A stretch of 64,000 nt of DNA from Qipengyuania nanhaisediminis (GCF_900115585.1 NZ_FOWZ01000001.1:682001-746000), one strand, 5' to 3'. Shown: positions 44,696 through 53,906, numbered from the stretch's first letter. Notes: generated by a model not told the origin, from the sequence alone. A program made the numbers and translations.

Positions 44696-45244
44696 TCAGG
44701 TCTTGGTCTTGCCGTCCGGCAGGAGACGCGCCACGCGGCTGCCGAGTTTCATCAAGGTCACAAGGGTCGATTTGGGCAGGCGCCGGACGTCGGCATACCA
44801 GCCTGCAAGATTGCCGATGAATTCGTGCATCCGGCCGACACGTTCGCGCAGGTGCTCGGGCACGTGCTCCCGCTTGGCCAGGCTTTCGGACAGCTCGCCC
44901 AATAGCTGGATCGTCGGATCGATCTCGCGCCGCTTGCGCTCGGCCGTGATCTTCATGAGCATGTCCCACAGATCGCTTTCCGCGACAAAGTGGTCGCGCC
45001 GGTCACCCTCGACGTGGACGCGGCGCACGATCTGGTAGGATTGAAGTTCCTTCAGGCCATTCGAGACATTCGAACGGGCGAGGCCTAGCTTGTCACAGAT
45101 ATCCTCCGCGTGGCGCGGGCGATCTGACAGATAGAGCAGGGCGTGGATCTGCGCGACCGAGCGGTTGACGCCCCATTCGCTGCCCATCTCACCCCAATGG
45201 AGGATAAATGCGCGCGCTTCGGGGATTTCCATGATCTCGGCCAC
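44696..45244 (-). CDS. GbsR/MarR family transcriptional regulator
   Basis: 182 residues. The N-terminal winged helix-turn-helix reads IHALLYLSDRPRHAEDICDKLGLARSNVSNGLKELQSYQIVRRV (about 33-76), followed by a wing VEGDRRDHFVAES and a C-terminal helical dimerisation region. The length and domain order match the GbsR group (COG1510), whose Bacillus member responds to choline. The GTG at 45242-45244 has AAGGAG seven bases upstream. A perfect 20-base palindrome lies 18 bases before the start, so autoregulation is very likely. Confidence 0.85.
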   Translation of the reverse strand: MAEIMEIPEARAFILHWGEMGSEWGVNRSVAQIHALLYLSDRPRHAEDICDKLGLARSNVSNGLKELQSYQIVRRVHVEGDRRDHFVAESDLWDMLMKITAERKRREIDPTIQLLGELSESLAKREHVPEHLRERVGRMHEFIGNLAGWYADVRRLPKSTLVTLMKLGSRVARLLPDGKTKT

Positions 45245-45262
45245 GACTCGGCTCCTTTTGTG

Positions 45263-45282
45263 ATTTCTGTAATTACAGAAAT
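45263..45282. promoter_or_regulatory. Operator copy 1, before the GbsR-type regulator
   Basis: ATTTCTGTAATTACAGAAAT, a perfect 20-base palindrome placed directly upstream of the regulator's ribosome-binding site. Perfect symmetry, AT-rich composition in a GC-rich genome and the matching copy at 44629-44648 indicate a binding site for this dimeric regulator. Confidence 0.75.
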
Positions 45283-45319
45283 TACGGGTGACGTCAATAA
45301 GGGGTGCAAGATCTACGGA

Positions 45320-46468
45320 TCAGCTGGCGTTGTGCTCGCCCTTCGCAGGGGAGGGACAATCAAGCGTCATCTCGGCATCCGAGAAGGAGAACGGACTGCG
45401 AAGGCCGGGTACGCCCTCTGGCGAAATCTGCATTCCGCGCGCCCGTACCTGAGGGTCTGCAAACACCTGGTCGAGCGTATTGATGGGGCCCGCAGGCACG
45501 CCCTTCTCGGCACAAGCGGCAAGCAGGTCTTCGCGTGACCACTTGGCGGTTTCGCCCGCGATGAGGCCATCGATTTCCGCGCGATTTGCGACCCGCCCCT
45601 CATTGGTTGCGAAACGCGTGTCTTCCAGCAGGTCGGGCCGGTCGAGCAGCGCCAGCAGCTTGCGGAAGAGCGCATCGTTGGCGGGAGCCAGAACGACGGG
45701 TCCGTCCTTTGTCGGAAAGACCCCATACGCACTGACCTGTGCATGGGCATTGCCCATGCGCGGCGGATTCTGGCCGGTCGCGAAATAGCTCATCGCCTGG
45801 TTTGCCAAGAGGGCGACCGAACAATCCAGCAGGCTCATGTCGATCCGCTGGCCCTTGCCGGTGCGATGCCGCATCAAAAGTGCCGACTGCACCGCATTGG
45901 CCGACCAGAGCCCGCAGGCCAGATCGCTGATCGAGACCCCGTGCTTCATCGGATAGCCATCCGGTTCGCCGGTAAGGGACATGAACCCGCTCATCGCCTG
46001 GATAACAAAATCATATCCCGGCTCGTCACGGCGCGGGCCATCCTGGCCGAACCCCGTGATCGAACAATAGACCAGCGCCGGGTTCGCCTCCGCTAGCGAA
46101 GCATAGTCGAGGCCGAACTTGGCGAGCGCACCGGGCTTGAAATTCTCGAGCACGACGTCCGCCCCGGCAGCCAGCGTCTTGATCGCGGCCAGGTCATCTG
46201 CGTCGCGGAAATTCGCCACGATCCCGCGCTTGCCGCGATTGCAGCCATGATAATAGGCCGCTGTCTTCTCGCCTCCGTGCTCGATCCAAGGCGGCCCCCA
46301 GATGCGCGTATTGTCGCCTTCCGGGCTCTCGACCTTGATGACGTCTGCACCCAGATCGGCAAGGATCTGTCCCGCCCAGGGGCCCGCCAGCACACGCGCC
46401 AGCTCGAGCACCTTCAACCCCGCGAGCGGAGCATTCTCGTTGCGTGGATTGTCGAGCCAGTCGGCCAT
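45320..46468 (-). CDS. CaiB/BaiF family CoA-transferase
   Basis: 382 residues, class III CoA-transferase. LARVLAGPWAGQILADLGADVIKVE is the CoA-binding start, and the catalytic aspartate is Asp153 in EPGYDFVIQAMSG. It exchanges CoA between an acyl-CoA and a free acid; the substrates are unknown. It starts seven bases after the scoB stop, the last gene of the scoA operon. Confidence 0.9.
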   Translation of the reverse strand: MADWLDNPRNENAPLAGLKVLELARVLAGPWAGQILADLGADVIKVESPEGDNTRIWGPPWIEHGGEKTAAYYHGCNRGKRGIVANFRDADDLAAIKTLAAGADVVLENFKPGALAKFGLDYASLAEANPALVYCSITGFGQDGPRRDEPGYDFVIQAMSGFMSLTGEPDGYPMKHGVSISDLACGLWSANAVQSALLMRHRTGKGQRIDMSLLDCSVALLANQAMSYFATGQNPPRMGNAHAQVSAYGVFPTKDGPVVLAPANDALFRKLLALLDRPDLLEDTRFATNEGRVANRAEIDGLIAGETAKWSREDLLAACAEKGVPAGPINTLDQVFADPQVRARGMQISPEGVPGLRSPFSFSDAEMTLDCPSPAKGEHNAS

Positions 46469-46475
46469 GGCGGCG

Positions 46476-47141
46476 TCAGCCCAGGGCGACCTCGTAATGG
46501 GCGGTCGTCTTGGCGGCGATGTCTTCCTCGCTCACGCCGGGGGCCAGTTCGATCAGCCGGAACGGGCTTTCATGGTCGGATCGCTTGAACACCCCGAGGT
46601 TGGTGATGATCATGTCGACCACGTTCTGGCCGGTCAGCGGCAAGGTGCATTCCGGGATGAACTTGGGATCGCCCGCCTTGCTGTTGTGATCCATGACCAC
46701 GATGATCTTCTTCACGCCCGCGACGAGATCCATCGCGCCGCCCATTCCCTTGATCATCTTGCCGGGGATCATCCAGTTGGCGATGTCGCCGTTTTCGGCC
46801 ACTTCCATCGCGCCAAGAACGGTCAGGTCGATATGGCCGCCGCGGATCATCGCAAAGCTGGCAGCGCTGTCGAAATAGGCGCTGTGCGGCAATTCGCTGA
46901 TTGTCTGCTTGCCCGCGTTGATGAGGTCGGCGTCTTCTTCGCCTGCATAGGGGAAGGGCCCGATGCCGAGCATGCCGTTCTCGCTCTGCAGGGTGACGTG
47001 CATGCCATCGGGAATGTGGTTCGCCACCAGCGTCGGAATGCCGATGCCGAGGTTCACGTAATAGCCGTCTTCCAGCTCCTGCGCGGCGCGGGCAGCCATC
47101 TGGTCGCGGTCCCAGCCGATCTTTTCTGCTGTCTCGCTCAT
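46476..47141 (-). CDS. scoB: 3-oxoacid CoA-transferase subunit B
   Basis: 221 residues. [14 protein letters not shown] and [14 protein letters not shown] hold the SENG motif, with Glu54 as the residue that forms the glutamyl-CoA intermediate. [34 protein letters not shown] is typical of succinyl-CoA:3-ketoacid transferase. The ATG at 47139-47141 has GAAGG eight bases upstream; an ATG five codons earlier would overlap the upstream gene. The partner subunit ScoA is one gene away, beyond an acid phosphatase. Confidence 0.93.
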   Translation of the reverse strand: MSETAEKIGWDRDQMAARAAQELEDGYYVNLGIGIPTLVANHIPDGMHVTLQSENGMLGIGPFPYAGEEDADLINAGKQTISELPHSAYFDSAASFAMIRGGHIDLTVLGAMEVAENGDIANWMIPGKMIKGMGGAMDLVAGVKKIIVVMDHNSKAGDPKFIPECTLPLTGQNVVDMIITNLGVFKRSDHESPFRLIELAPGVSEEDIAAKTTAHYEVALG

Positions 47142-47142
47142 A

Positions 47143-48048
47143 TCAATTGCCTTCATTCATGATTGCCGGGGCGTCGGAGGGTACGGTTTCGGGCGACCAG
47201 CGGGTGCCTTCGGGGAAGACCTGCTCCACCGTGCCTTTCAGCGAATATCCGTAGACGGGGTTGGGCAGGACGAACCAGCCATTGCCCCACAGTTGCGCAA
47301 GATCGCCACGTGCAGCCAGTTCGCGGCGCTCGAGCGGGGTGCGCGCATCGTCGTTGAAGACGTCGGCGAAGTCGCCAAGATTGTCCCCGGCCAGTGCCAC
47401 AACGCAATAGCGCTCCGCGATGAGAGCGCGGCGCCCATCCTTGTCGCCGCTGTTCACGCCGTCGTCGCCGCGCAGGAACAGCGTGTCGCGGTGGACCGCC
47501 TCGCCAAGGCCTGCGGCCGCGATCGCGCGCGCGGCGCCTTCGGGACTGAATTCGCGATTGGTGTTGAAGACCGGGGTGATGCCCGCTTCGCGAAGGCGGC
47601 GGATGCCCGTGACCGCGCCGGGGACGGGGCGGATATAGCTGGCGCCCGTCTTCTCCCACTTTTCCCAGCTTTCCTTGGAGAAGGAATTGCCGGTGACGGT
47701 CGTCCAGTATTCATACCCCTGGTTCAGGATGACGGTCTCGTCGACGTCGAAGACGACTGCCAGCGGCTTCCAGCTTTCGCCCAGCGCACAGCTTGCAGGT
47801 CCTGCGATCTTGCCGCCGATGCCCATGGTGACCGACTGCGGGGTGCGGCGCTCACGCGAACGGGCGATCGCGTAGTCGGCGATATTGCGCCACGCCTGGA
47901 TGGAGGCACCGGCGGCTTCGCCGGAGCCGTAGAGCCATTGCATCGTGTCGGGCGCATCGGCCGAGGCGACCGGCGCTTGCGGAGCGGGGGTGGTGGCGCA
48001 ACCGGCCAGCGCAAGCGCCGCAATCGAGGTCATGATTGTGCGCATCAT
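47143..48048 (-). CDS. HAD-type acid phosphatase lipoprotein (e(P4)-like)
   Basis: 301 residues. A lipoprotein signal with LALAGC (Cys17) anchors it to the envelope. [18 protein letters not shown] holds the two catalytic aspartates Asp101 and Asp103, PVFNTNRE the second motif, and [15 protein letters not shown] the acidic pair. This is the class C (e(P4)) nonspecific acid phosphatase family, which frees phosphate from nucleotides in the periplasm. It lies between the two CoA-transferase subunit genes and overlaps scoA by ATGA. Confidence 0.9.
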   Translation of the reverse strand: MMRTIMTSIAALALAGCATTPAPQAPVASADAPDTMQWLYGSGEAAGASIQAWRNIADYAIARSRERRTPQSVTMGIGGKIAGPASCALGESWKPLAVVFDVDETVILNQGYEYWTTVTGNSFSKESWEKWEKTGASYIRPVPGAVTGIRRLREAGITPVFNTNREFSPEGAARAIAAAGLGEAVHRDTLFLRGDDGVNSGDKDGRRALIAERYCVVALAGDNLGDFADVFNDDARTPLERRELAARGDLAQLWGNGWFVLPNPVYGYSLKGTVEQVFPEGTRWSPETVPSDAPAIMNEGN

Positions 48049-48752
48049 GCTTCGGCCCTCTCACGCGTCGTCACGAATTCGATCTTCTTGTCGTAGGGTG
48101 CTCCCACGATCATGCGCTGGACGTAGACGCCAGGCAGGTGGATGCAGTCGGGATCGAGGCTGCCGGTCGGCACAATCTCTTCGACCTCAACCACGCAGGT
48201 CTTGCCGCAGGTCGCGGCGGGCAGGTTGAAGTTACGCGCTGTCTTGCGGAAAACGAGGTTGCCCGTTTCGTCCGCCTTCCATGCCTTGACGATGGCGAGA
48301 TCGGCGAAGATCCCGCGTTCGAGGATGTAATCCTCCCCGTCGAAAGTCTTTACTTCCTTGCCCTCGGCGACCTGCGTGCCAACGCCCGTCTTGGTGTAGA
48401 AACCCGGGATGCCAGCGCCGCCGGCGCGCATGCGTTCTGCCAGGGTGCCCTGGGGGCAGAACTCGACCTCCAGTTCGCCGGAGAGGAATTGACGCTCGAA
48501 TTCCTTGTTCTCTCCCACGTAGGAAGAGATCATCTTCTTCACCTGCTGCGTGCGTAGCAGCATGCCGATGCCTTCATTGTCGATGCCGGCATTGTTGCTG
48601 GCGAAGGTCAGACCCTTCACGCCGCTCTCGCGGATCGCCGCGAGCAGTCGCTCGGGTATGCCGCATAGGCCGAAACCGCCGCTGGCAATCAACATGTCGT
48701 CCTTGAGAAGCCCGTCGAGGGCCGAGGCGGCGTCTGGGTAGAGTTTCTTCAT
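48045..48752 (-). CDS. scoA: 3-oxoacid CoA-transferase subunit A
   Basis: 235 residues. DDMLIASGGFGLCGIPERLLAAI and GLTFASNNAGIDNEGIGMLLR are the family opening; SGELEVEFCPQGTLAERMRAGGAGIPGFYT is the conserved core of subunit A. With ScoB it moves CoA between succinyl-CoA and acetoacetate or related acids. The ATG at 48750-48752 gives the usual length. It is the first gene of the operon scoA-phosphatase-scoB-caiB. Confidence 0.93.
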   Translation of the reverse strand: MKKLYPDAASALDGLLKDDMLIASGGFGLCGIPERLLAAIRESGVKGLTFASNNAGIDNEGIGMLLRTQQVKKMISSYVGENKEFERQFLSGELEVEFCPQGTLAERMRAGGAGIPGFYTKTGVGTQVAEGKEVKTFDGEDYILERGIFADLAIVKAWKADETGNLVFRKTARNFNLPAATCGKTCVVEVEEIVPTGSLDPDCIHLPGVYVQRMIVGAPYDKKIEFVTTRERAEA

Positions 48753-48929
48753 GCATCGCCATCTAACCGCTTCATCCGACAGTGTCACGTCGTGGAATTG
48801 GGCTCTGCGGGATCGCCAACGCAATGCTGCATTGCAATACAAACGCCGACTGGTGGGGCGTGTGTATCCTTATGAAAACAAATTGGTTTTCTCCATATCA
48901 CCCCCCTTTAGTTGCGTTTGACGCAACAA

Positions 48930-49056
48930 ACCTTGTTCTTTTCGCATTTGCACAATTTGCGCGACGAGAGCATATGCAGGCGTGCCTTTCAGGCATCCTC
49001 TCCCAAGACTTTCAGACCCGGTTGGTCATTCCTCGGAATACCAGCCGGGTTTTTTC
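48930..49056 (+). ncRNA. Candidate small RNA ending at a strong terminator
   Basis: The forward terminator at 49016-49055 has no coding gene upstream on its strand, since scoA reads the other way, so it must end a non-coding transcript or be fortuitous. Just before it lie a stem-loop (48983-48995) and the single-stranded CCTCTCCC, which could pair with ribosome-binding sites, as in CCUCCUCCC-type alphaproteobacterial small RNAs. The 5' end is not known; TTGACG at 48918 might be a -35 element but no good -10 follows. The start given is approximate. Confidence 0.35.
49016..49055 (+). terminator. Rho-independent terminator upstream of the AAA ATPase gene
   Basis: ACCCGGTTGGT (49016-49026) pairs with ACCAGCCGGGT (49040-49050) with one G-U pair. 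The loop forms a further short ATTC/GGAAT helix, and the stem runs into a T tract (49050-49055, followed by C). It lies about 115 bases before the AAA ATPase start. Confidence 0.75.
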
Positions 49057-49171
49057 TTGCTTGCGGTTGGCCCCTTTTCGGACCCCTCGGGCGCTTCGCT
49101 CATTGCAGTTTCGTGTCCTGTGCCCATTTCTGGCATGACGAATTCGAATTGATGCAAGGGAGAGTTTCCGG

Positions 49172-51481
49172 ATGGCCGATGCCGATGCAGCGACTGCGGT
49201 GGATGAGAAGACGGTAAGACTTCAGGTCGCCGCAGCACGCCAGGAAGAAAGCGGCCAGGGTATCGCGCGCATGCCGCGCTCCGCTTTCCAGGCTCTCGGC
49301 ATCACCGAAGGCGACACCGTGCAGATCACCGGCAAGCGCGACACCGTTGCGATTGCGATGGCCGCTTACGACGAGGACCAGTCGCTCGACGTGATCCGCC
49401 TCGATGGCCTGCAGCGCGGCAATGCGGAAGTCGGTTCAGGCGAGCATGTCAAAGTGGTCGCTGCGGAATCGCGGCCTGCGACACGGGTCATCTTCGCGCC
49501 GGCCAACCGCGAGATGCGCCTCCAGGGGCCGGCTCAAGCGCTGAAGCGCAATTTTTTCCAGAAGCCCATCATGGCCGGTGACCTCGTCGCCACGACCGGA
49601 CAGCAGCCGGTGCAGAACATGCCTCAGGAAGTGCGCCGCATGTTCAATGCGCCTGCCTATGCGCTGACCCAGATCAGGCTGTCGGTCGTTTCGACCAGCC
49701 CCAAGGGGATCGTCCATATCGACGAGAATACAGAGGTGGAACTGCGTGCGGAATTCGAAGAACCGCGCGACGCCAGGGCGATCATCAACTATGACGATGT
49801 CGGCGGCATGGGCGAGACCATCCAGCAATTGCGCGAGATGGTCGAACTGCCCCTGCGCTATCCAGAACTCTTCACCCGCCTCGGCGTCGATCCGCCCAAG
49901 GGCGTGCTGCTCCACGGCCCGCCCGGAACCGGCAAGACCCGTCTTGCGCAGGCCGTCGCCAATGAAAGCGATGCGAATTTCTTCACCATCAACGGTCCGG
50001 AAATCATGGGCTCCGGCTATGGCGAAAGCGAAAAGGCGCTTCGCCAGGTCTTCGAGGAAGCTACCAAGTCGGCGCCTGCGATCATTTTTATCGACGAGAT
50101 CGACTCCATTGCGCCGAAACGCGACCGCGTGCCGGGCGAGGCCGAGAAGCGCCTTGTCGCCCAGCTCCTCACGCTGATGGACGGACTGGAAGCGCGCTTG
50201 AATCTCGTGGTGATCGCCGCGACCAACCGGCCAGACGCGATCGACGAAGCGCTGCGGCGGCCGGGCCGCTTCGATCGCGAGATCGTAATCGGTGTTCCCG
50301 ATGAACAGGGGCGTCGCGAAATTCTTGGCATCCATACGCGCGGCATGCCGCTCGGCGATCGGGTCGACCTGCAGGAACTGGCGAAGGCTACCTACGGCTT
50401 CGTTGGCGCGGACATCGCCGCGCTTGCACGCGAAGCGGCCATCGATGCCGTGCGCCGCATCATGCCCAAGATCGACCTTGATGAACGGACTATCCCGCCA
50501 GAAGTGCTCGACGAGCTATGCGTCACGCGCGAGGACTTTCTCGAAGCCCTCAAGCGCATCCAGCCTTCGGCAATGCGCGAAGTCATGGTCCAGATGCCCA
50601 ATGTCGGGTGGAGCGATATCGGCGGCGTCGGCGATGCCATCGAGAAGCTGAAGGAAGGCATCGAATTGCCGATGAGGAATCCCGACGCTTTCCGTCGCCT
50701 CGGGATCAGGCCCGCCAAGGGCTTCCTGCTCTATGGTCCTCCCGGCACTGGCAAGACCCTCCTTGCCAAAGCCGTGGCGAAGGAGGCCAAGGCTAATTTC
50801 ATCTCGATGAAGAGTTCGGACCTGCTGTCGAAATGGTATGGCGAGAGCGAACAACAGATTGCCCGCATGTTCAAACGCGCACGTGCGGTCGCACCCTGCG
50901 TGATCTTTATCGATGAGATCGACAGCCTCGTCCCCGCGCGCGGAAGCGGGCAGGGCGAACCACAGGTCACGGGCCGCGTGGTGAACACCATTCTTGCCGA
51001 AATGGACGGGCTGGAAGAACTCCAGTCGGTCGTCGTCATCGGGGCCACCAACCGGCCGACGCTGGTTGATCCTGCCCTGCTGCGACCCGGTCGTTTCGAC
51101 GAACTCGTTTATGTCGGCACGCCCGACAAGCCGGGCCGGGAACAGATCCTCGGCATCCATACGGCCAACATGCCGCTAGCCGAGGACGTCTCCCTGACCG
51201 ACGTTGCCGGCAAGACGGAGCGCTTCACCGGCGCCGACCTCGAAGACGTGGTTCGCCGTGCGGGTCTCAACGCGCTCCAGCGGGCGGGCGGCGATGTGCA
51301 GGAAGTCACGGCAGCCGATTTTGCCGAAGCCCTGAAAGACAGCCGCGCCACGGTAACTTCCAAGATGGAAGCAGAGTATCGCAAGATGCGGGGCGAATTG
51401 AAGAAGCGGGCAGCAGAGGTGCAGCCGATCGGCTTTATTCACGAAGGGATGGTCGAGAGTACCCGCGACCAGAAACACTGA
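49172..51481 (+). CDS. Cdc48/VAT-type double AAA+ ATPase
   Basis: 769 residues. The N-terminal domain (about 12-190) has the double-psi barrel text of Cdc48/VAT ([34 protein letters not shown]). D1 has Walker A GPPGTGKT at 249-256, Walker B FIDEID with Asp308-Glu309 and RPGRFDRE; D2 has GPPGTGKT at 522-529, Asp581-Glu582 and RPGRFDE. Both pore loops carry aromatic residues (GYGESE, WYGESE). Such unfoldases remodel or extract protein complexes. This architecture is standard in archaea and eukaryotes and scattered in bacteria; its bacterial substrates are largely unknown. Confidence 0.94.
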   Translation: MADADAATAVDEKTVRLQVAAARQEESGQGIARMPRSAFQALGITEGDTVQITGKRDTVAIAMAAYDEDQSLDVIRLDGLQRGNAEVGSGEHVKVVAAESRPATRVIFAPANREMRLQGPAQALKRNFFQKPIMAGDLVATTGQQPVQNMPQEVRRMFNAPAYALTQIRLSVVSTSPKGIVHIDENTEVELRAEFEEPRDARAIINYDDVGGMGETIQQLREMVELPLRYPELFTRLGVDPPKGVLLHGPPGTGKTRLAQAVANESDANFFTINGPEIMGSGYGESEKALRQVFEEATKSAPAIIFIDEIDSIAPKRDRVPGEAEKRLVAQLLTLMDGLEARLNLVVIAATNRPDAIDEALRRPGRFDREIVIGVPDEQGRREILGIHTRGMPLGDRVDLQELAKATYGFVGADIAALAREAAIDAVRRIMPKIDLDERTIPPEVLDELCVTREDFLEALKRIQPSAMREVMVQMPNVGWSDIGGVGDAIEKLKEGIELPMRNPDAFRRLGIRPAKGFLLYGPPGTGKTLLAKAVAKEAKANFISMKSSDLLSKWYGESEQQIARMFKRARAVAPCVIFIDEIDSLVPARGSGQGEPQVTGRVVNTILAEMDGLEELQSVVVIGATNRPTLVDPALLRPGRFDELVYVGTPDKPGREQILGIHTANMPLAEDVSLTDVAGKTERFTGADLEDVVRRAGLNALQRAGGDVQEVTAADFAEALKDSRATVTSKMEAEYRKMRGELKKRAAEVQPIGFIHEGMVESTRDQKH

Positions 51482-51503
51482 GCCGAGCGGTGGTGGGCGT
51501 CGC

Positions 51504-52595
51504 TCAGCCGCCCATCACCCGCTGGTTTGCCGCTTCTACTTCAAGGCGGTGCCGGATAAGCGCGCCCGGCTGGTTCTCGCGTAGCCATTCCACCATGTGC
51601 TCGCGGGTGGCGCAGCGCAGGTTGAACAGGTCCCCGATCGTCTCTGCGCTCATCGAAAGGCGCAGTTCGATGCTTTCGGGATAGGCTTCCGTCATCAACA
51701 GGGCGACGTTGCGCCCATCCCACAGCGGATGCGCCTTCACGAAGCGTTCGAATTCTTCGCGGATCGGTTCGACCTTGGTCGCCGGATCGAGATGCAGCAT
51801 CACGGGACCGGTCAACTTCTCGCTGACGCGTGACCAGTTTTCGAACGCATTCTCGAGGAATACGGAAGTGGGTACCACCAGTACCCGTTCGTCCCATGTG
51901 CGCACGGTCACGAAACTCATGCGGATTTCCTCGACGCGACCGGCCTGGCCTTCGACCTTGACGAGATCGCCGATGCGCAGGGGCTGGGTCAGGGCCATCT
52001 GCAGGCCGGAGATGAGCGATTTCAGGGCCGGCTGCGCCGCGGCACCGATAGCGAGTGCGGCGAGACCGGCCGATGCAAGCAGGGTTGTCCCGACTTTTGC
52101 GACGCCGGGAATGCTCAGCATGACCAGCGATATGGTGATGATGACGATCGCGAAGGTCGCGGTGCGCGACAGGATGGAGATGCGGGTGCGAAGGGACCGT
52201 GTGGCGACCTCGTCGCCGGTCAGTTCGACTTGGCGTGAATACCCGGCTGCAAATCCCTTCACCAGCGAATAGGCGACCCAGCCGAGCACGAAAGGCGTCA
52301 GGAACGAGCTGAAGACGTCCCAACCATCCCCGACGAGATGATCGTTTTCCGCAGCAATGGAGATGGCAAAGCCGATGATCGCCCAGCGCAACGGCTTGCG
52401 CACGCGTTCGACGATGACGTCGTCGATCTGGCTGTCCGAAGTCTTGGTGAACCTGCGTAGCGCGGCGAAGACGAGGTAGTGCAGGACCAGCGCGAGAATG
52501 ACCGCCGCCGTCAGAACAATACCCGTGTGGAGTAGGCCCTCGTACGAAATGGGCCAGTTTCGCGGATCGTAACGTTCGAGCATGCGAGAGAGCAA
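51504..52595 (-). CDS. Small-conductance mechanosensitive channel (MscS family)
   Basis: 363 residues. Several membrane helices (about 20-45, 70-90, 98-118, 140-165) lead to the pore helix GTTLLASAGLAALAIGAAAQPALKSLISGLQ and the beta domain LRIGDLVKVEGQAGRVEEIRMSFVTVRTWDERVLVVPTSVFLENAFENWS. The layout is that of YnaI/YbdG-like channels that protect against osmotic down-shock. The start is TTG at 52593-52595, directly after the kinase stop (TAGTTG) with GGAGG eight bases upstream, so it is coupled to the kinase gene. Confidence 0.9.
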   Translation of the reverse strand: MLSRMLERYDPRNWPISYEGLLHTGIVLTAAVILALVLHYLVFAALRRFTKTSDSQIDDVIVERVRKPLRWAIIGFAISIAAENDHLVGDGWDVFSSFLTPFVLGWVAYSLVKGFAAGYSRQVELTGDEVATRSLRTRISILSRTATFAIVIITISLVMLSIPGVAKVGTTLLASAGLAALAIGAAAQPALKSLISGLQMALTQPLRIGDLVKVEGQAGRVEEIRMSFVTVRTWDERVLVVPTSVFLENAFENWSRVSEKLTGPVMLHLDPATKVEPIREEFERFVKAHPLWDGRNVALLMTEAYPESIELRLSMSAETIGDLFNLRCATREHMVEWLRENQPGALIRHRLEVEAANQRVMGG

Positions 52596-53906
52596 CTAGG
52601 GAGCCTCCGGATCGCTTGCAAGCGAAGTCGCGCCCTGTTCGACCGGCAAGTCGATGGTGACGATCAGCCCGTCCTTGGTGAAATCGCGCTCCACCGTGCC
52701 GCCGAATTGACGTGCGGCACTGTTCATCAGCAGGCTGCCGAAGCCTTTGCGGTCCGGTTCACCGTCGAGCGGCACGCCGGTTTCACGCCAGACGAGCTTG
52801 ATCCTGTCATCCTTGCGGGTCCAGCTGACGTCGATCGTTCCACCATGGGCCCAGGCGCCGTACTTGACCGCGTTCGTCGTCAGCTCATGGAAGACGAGGC
52901 CAAGCGGAGTGATCCGTTTGGCAGGCAGCAGGACCTCCGGCCCGTCGATGTTCGCTGTCTGGGTCGATGACCTGTAAGGCGCCAGCGAAGTGTCGATCAG
53001 CGCCTCCAGGGACGCCAATTGGGTGTCCAGCGCCCCCTGGCTTACCTCGTGCGCGGTCAGCAGCGCGCGGATACGCTCGGCAATACTGTCCGTCACGGGC
53101 TTTGCTTCTGGTTTGTCGCGTGCACTCATCTGGACGATGGCAAGCACCACCGCGAACAGGTTCTTCACGCGGTGATTGAGTTCGCGAGCGAGCAGGTCGG
53201 CGCGGTCGCGCGCTTCGCCCACTGCCGCCGCCTGCGCCGCCTCGGCCTCGGCGCGCGCTGCTCGGGAAACGAGTCTCGCGCCGAGCAGGATCGCTACGAG
53301 GATCAGGATGATGAGACCGCCCAATAGCGGCAGGATGCGCGCTTCGAGGCGGGCTGTGTCGGCGGCTTGCCGCGCCAGTATCTGGCGCTCGATCACGCGC
53401 ATTTCGTCGACCGCCCTGCGCAGGCGTTCCATCGCTTCCTGGCCTTCATCGGAAAGGATCGAACGACGCGCGTCGAGAAGACGTCCATCCTCGATCAGCA
53501 TGACCGATTCCTCCATTTCGGAGAACTTCGCCCGCGCAAGAGAGTCGATCTGGTCGAGCAGTTCAGCCTGGCGGACCGTGGTCTCATCGCCCAGCAGGTC
53601 GCGCAGGCGCCTCAGTGACGGTTCGATCTGTTCGCTACCCTGCTGGTAGGACGACAGGTAGCGTCGATCCAATGTGATCAGATAGCCGCGCTGGCCGGTT
53701 TCGGCATTGAGTGCGGCATATTCCACTTCCTGTAATTCGGCCAGGACGCTGGCCGTCAGGCGGGATTGCTCGCGTTCGCGGCGCTCGCCTTCCAGCGTCT
53801 GGTAGACGAGGAAAATCAGGGCGAACATCGCACCGAAAATGATCAGCGAAAGGACCGCATTCGGCCAGCGCTGTCCGCGGCGCACTAGGGCGGCAAAATC
53901 CTTCAA
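52596..53906 (-). CDS. CHASE3-type sensor histidine kinase of the HWE/HisKA_2 group
   Basis: 436 residues. Helices at about 17-36 and 191-212 flank a periplasmic CHASE3-like helical bundle with EVEYAALNAETGQRGYLITLD. The cytoplasmic part has RELNHRVKNLFAVVLAIVQMS, the HisKA_2-type phosphoacceptor His245, and HELTTNAVKYGA as the N box. Such kinases in alphaproteobacteria often feed the PhyR general stress pathway; that link is inference here. The TTG start overlaps the polA stop (TTGA), and the stop abuts the mscS start. No response regulator gene is adjacent. Confidence 0.87.
   Translation of the reverse strand: MKDFAALVRRGQRWPNAVLSLIIFGAMFALIFLVYQTLEGERREREQSRLTASVLAELQEVEYAALNAETGQRGYLITLDRRYLSSYQQGSEQIEPSLRRLRDLLGDETTVRQAELLDQIDSLARAKFSEMEESVMLIEDGRLLDARRSILSDEGQEAMERLRRAVDEMRVIERQILARQAADTARLEARILPLLGGLIILILVAILLGARLVSRAARAEAEAAQAAAVGEARDRADLLARELNHRVKNLFAVVLAIVQMSARDKPEAKPVTDSIAERIRALLTAHEVSQGALDTQLASLEALIDTSLAPYRSSTQTANIDGPEVLLPAKRITPLGLVFHELTTNAVKYGAWAHGGTIDVSWTRKDDRIKLVWRETGVPLDGEPDRKGFGSLLMNSAARQFGGTVERDFTKDGLIVTIDLPVEQGATSLASDPEAP

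Larger units (their letters stand above)
48753..49171. other. 419-base gene-free region between divergent scoA and cdc48-type genes
   Basis: The longest region without a clear gene. It is AT-richer than its surroundings and should hold the scoA promoter (reverse) and the AAA ATPase promoter (forward). It contains the inverted repeat GTTGCGT-TTG-ACGCAAC (48911-48927), a small hairpin TGCCT-TTC-AGGCA (48983-48995), the C-rich CCTCTCCC (48997-49004) and a strong forward terminator (49016-49055). No convincing protein is encoded. Confidence 0.7.

Noticed and set aside
49026-49136. A small reverse-strand frame ending KKKPGWYSEE.
   Set aside because: No ribosome-binding site, no recognised family, and its 3' end coincides with the terminator hairpin that explains the sequence better.
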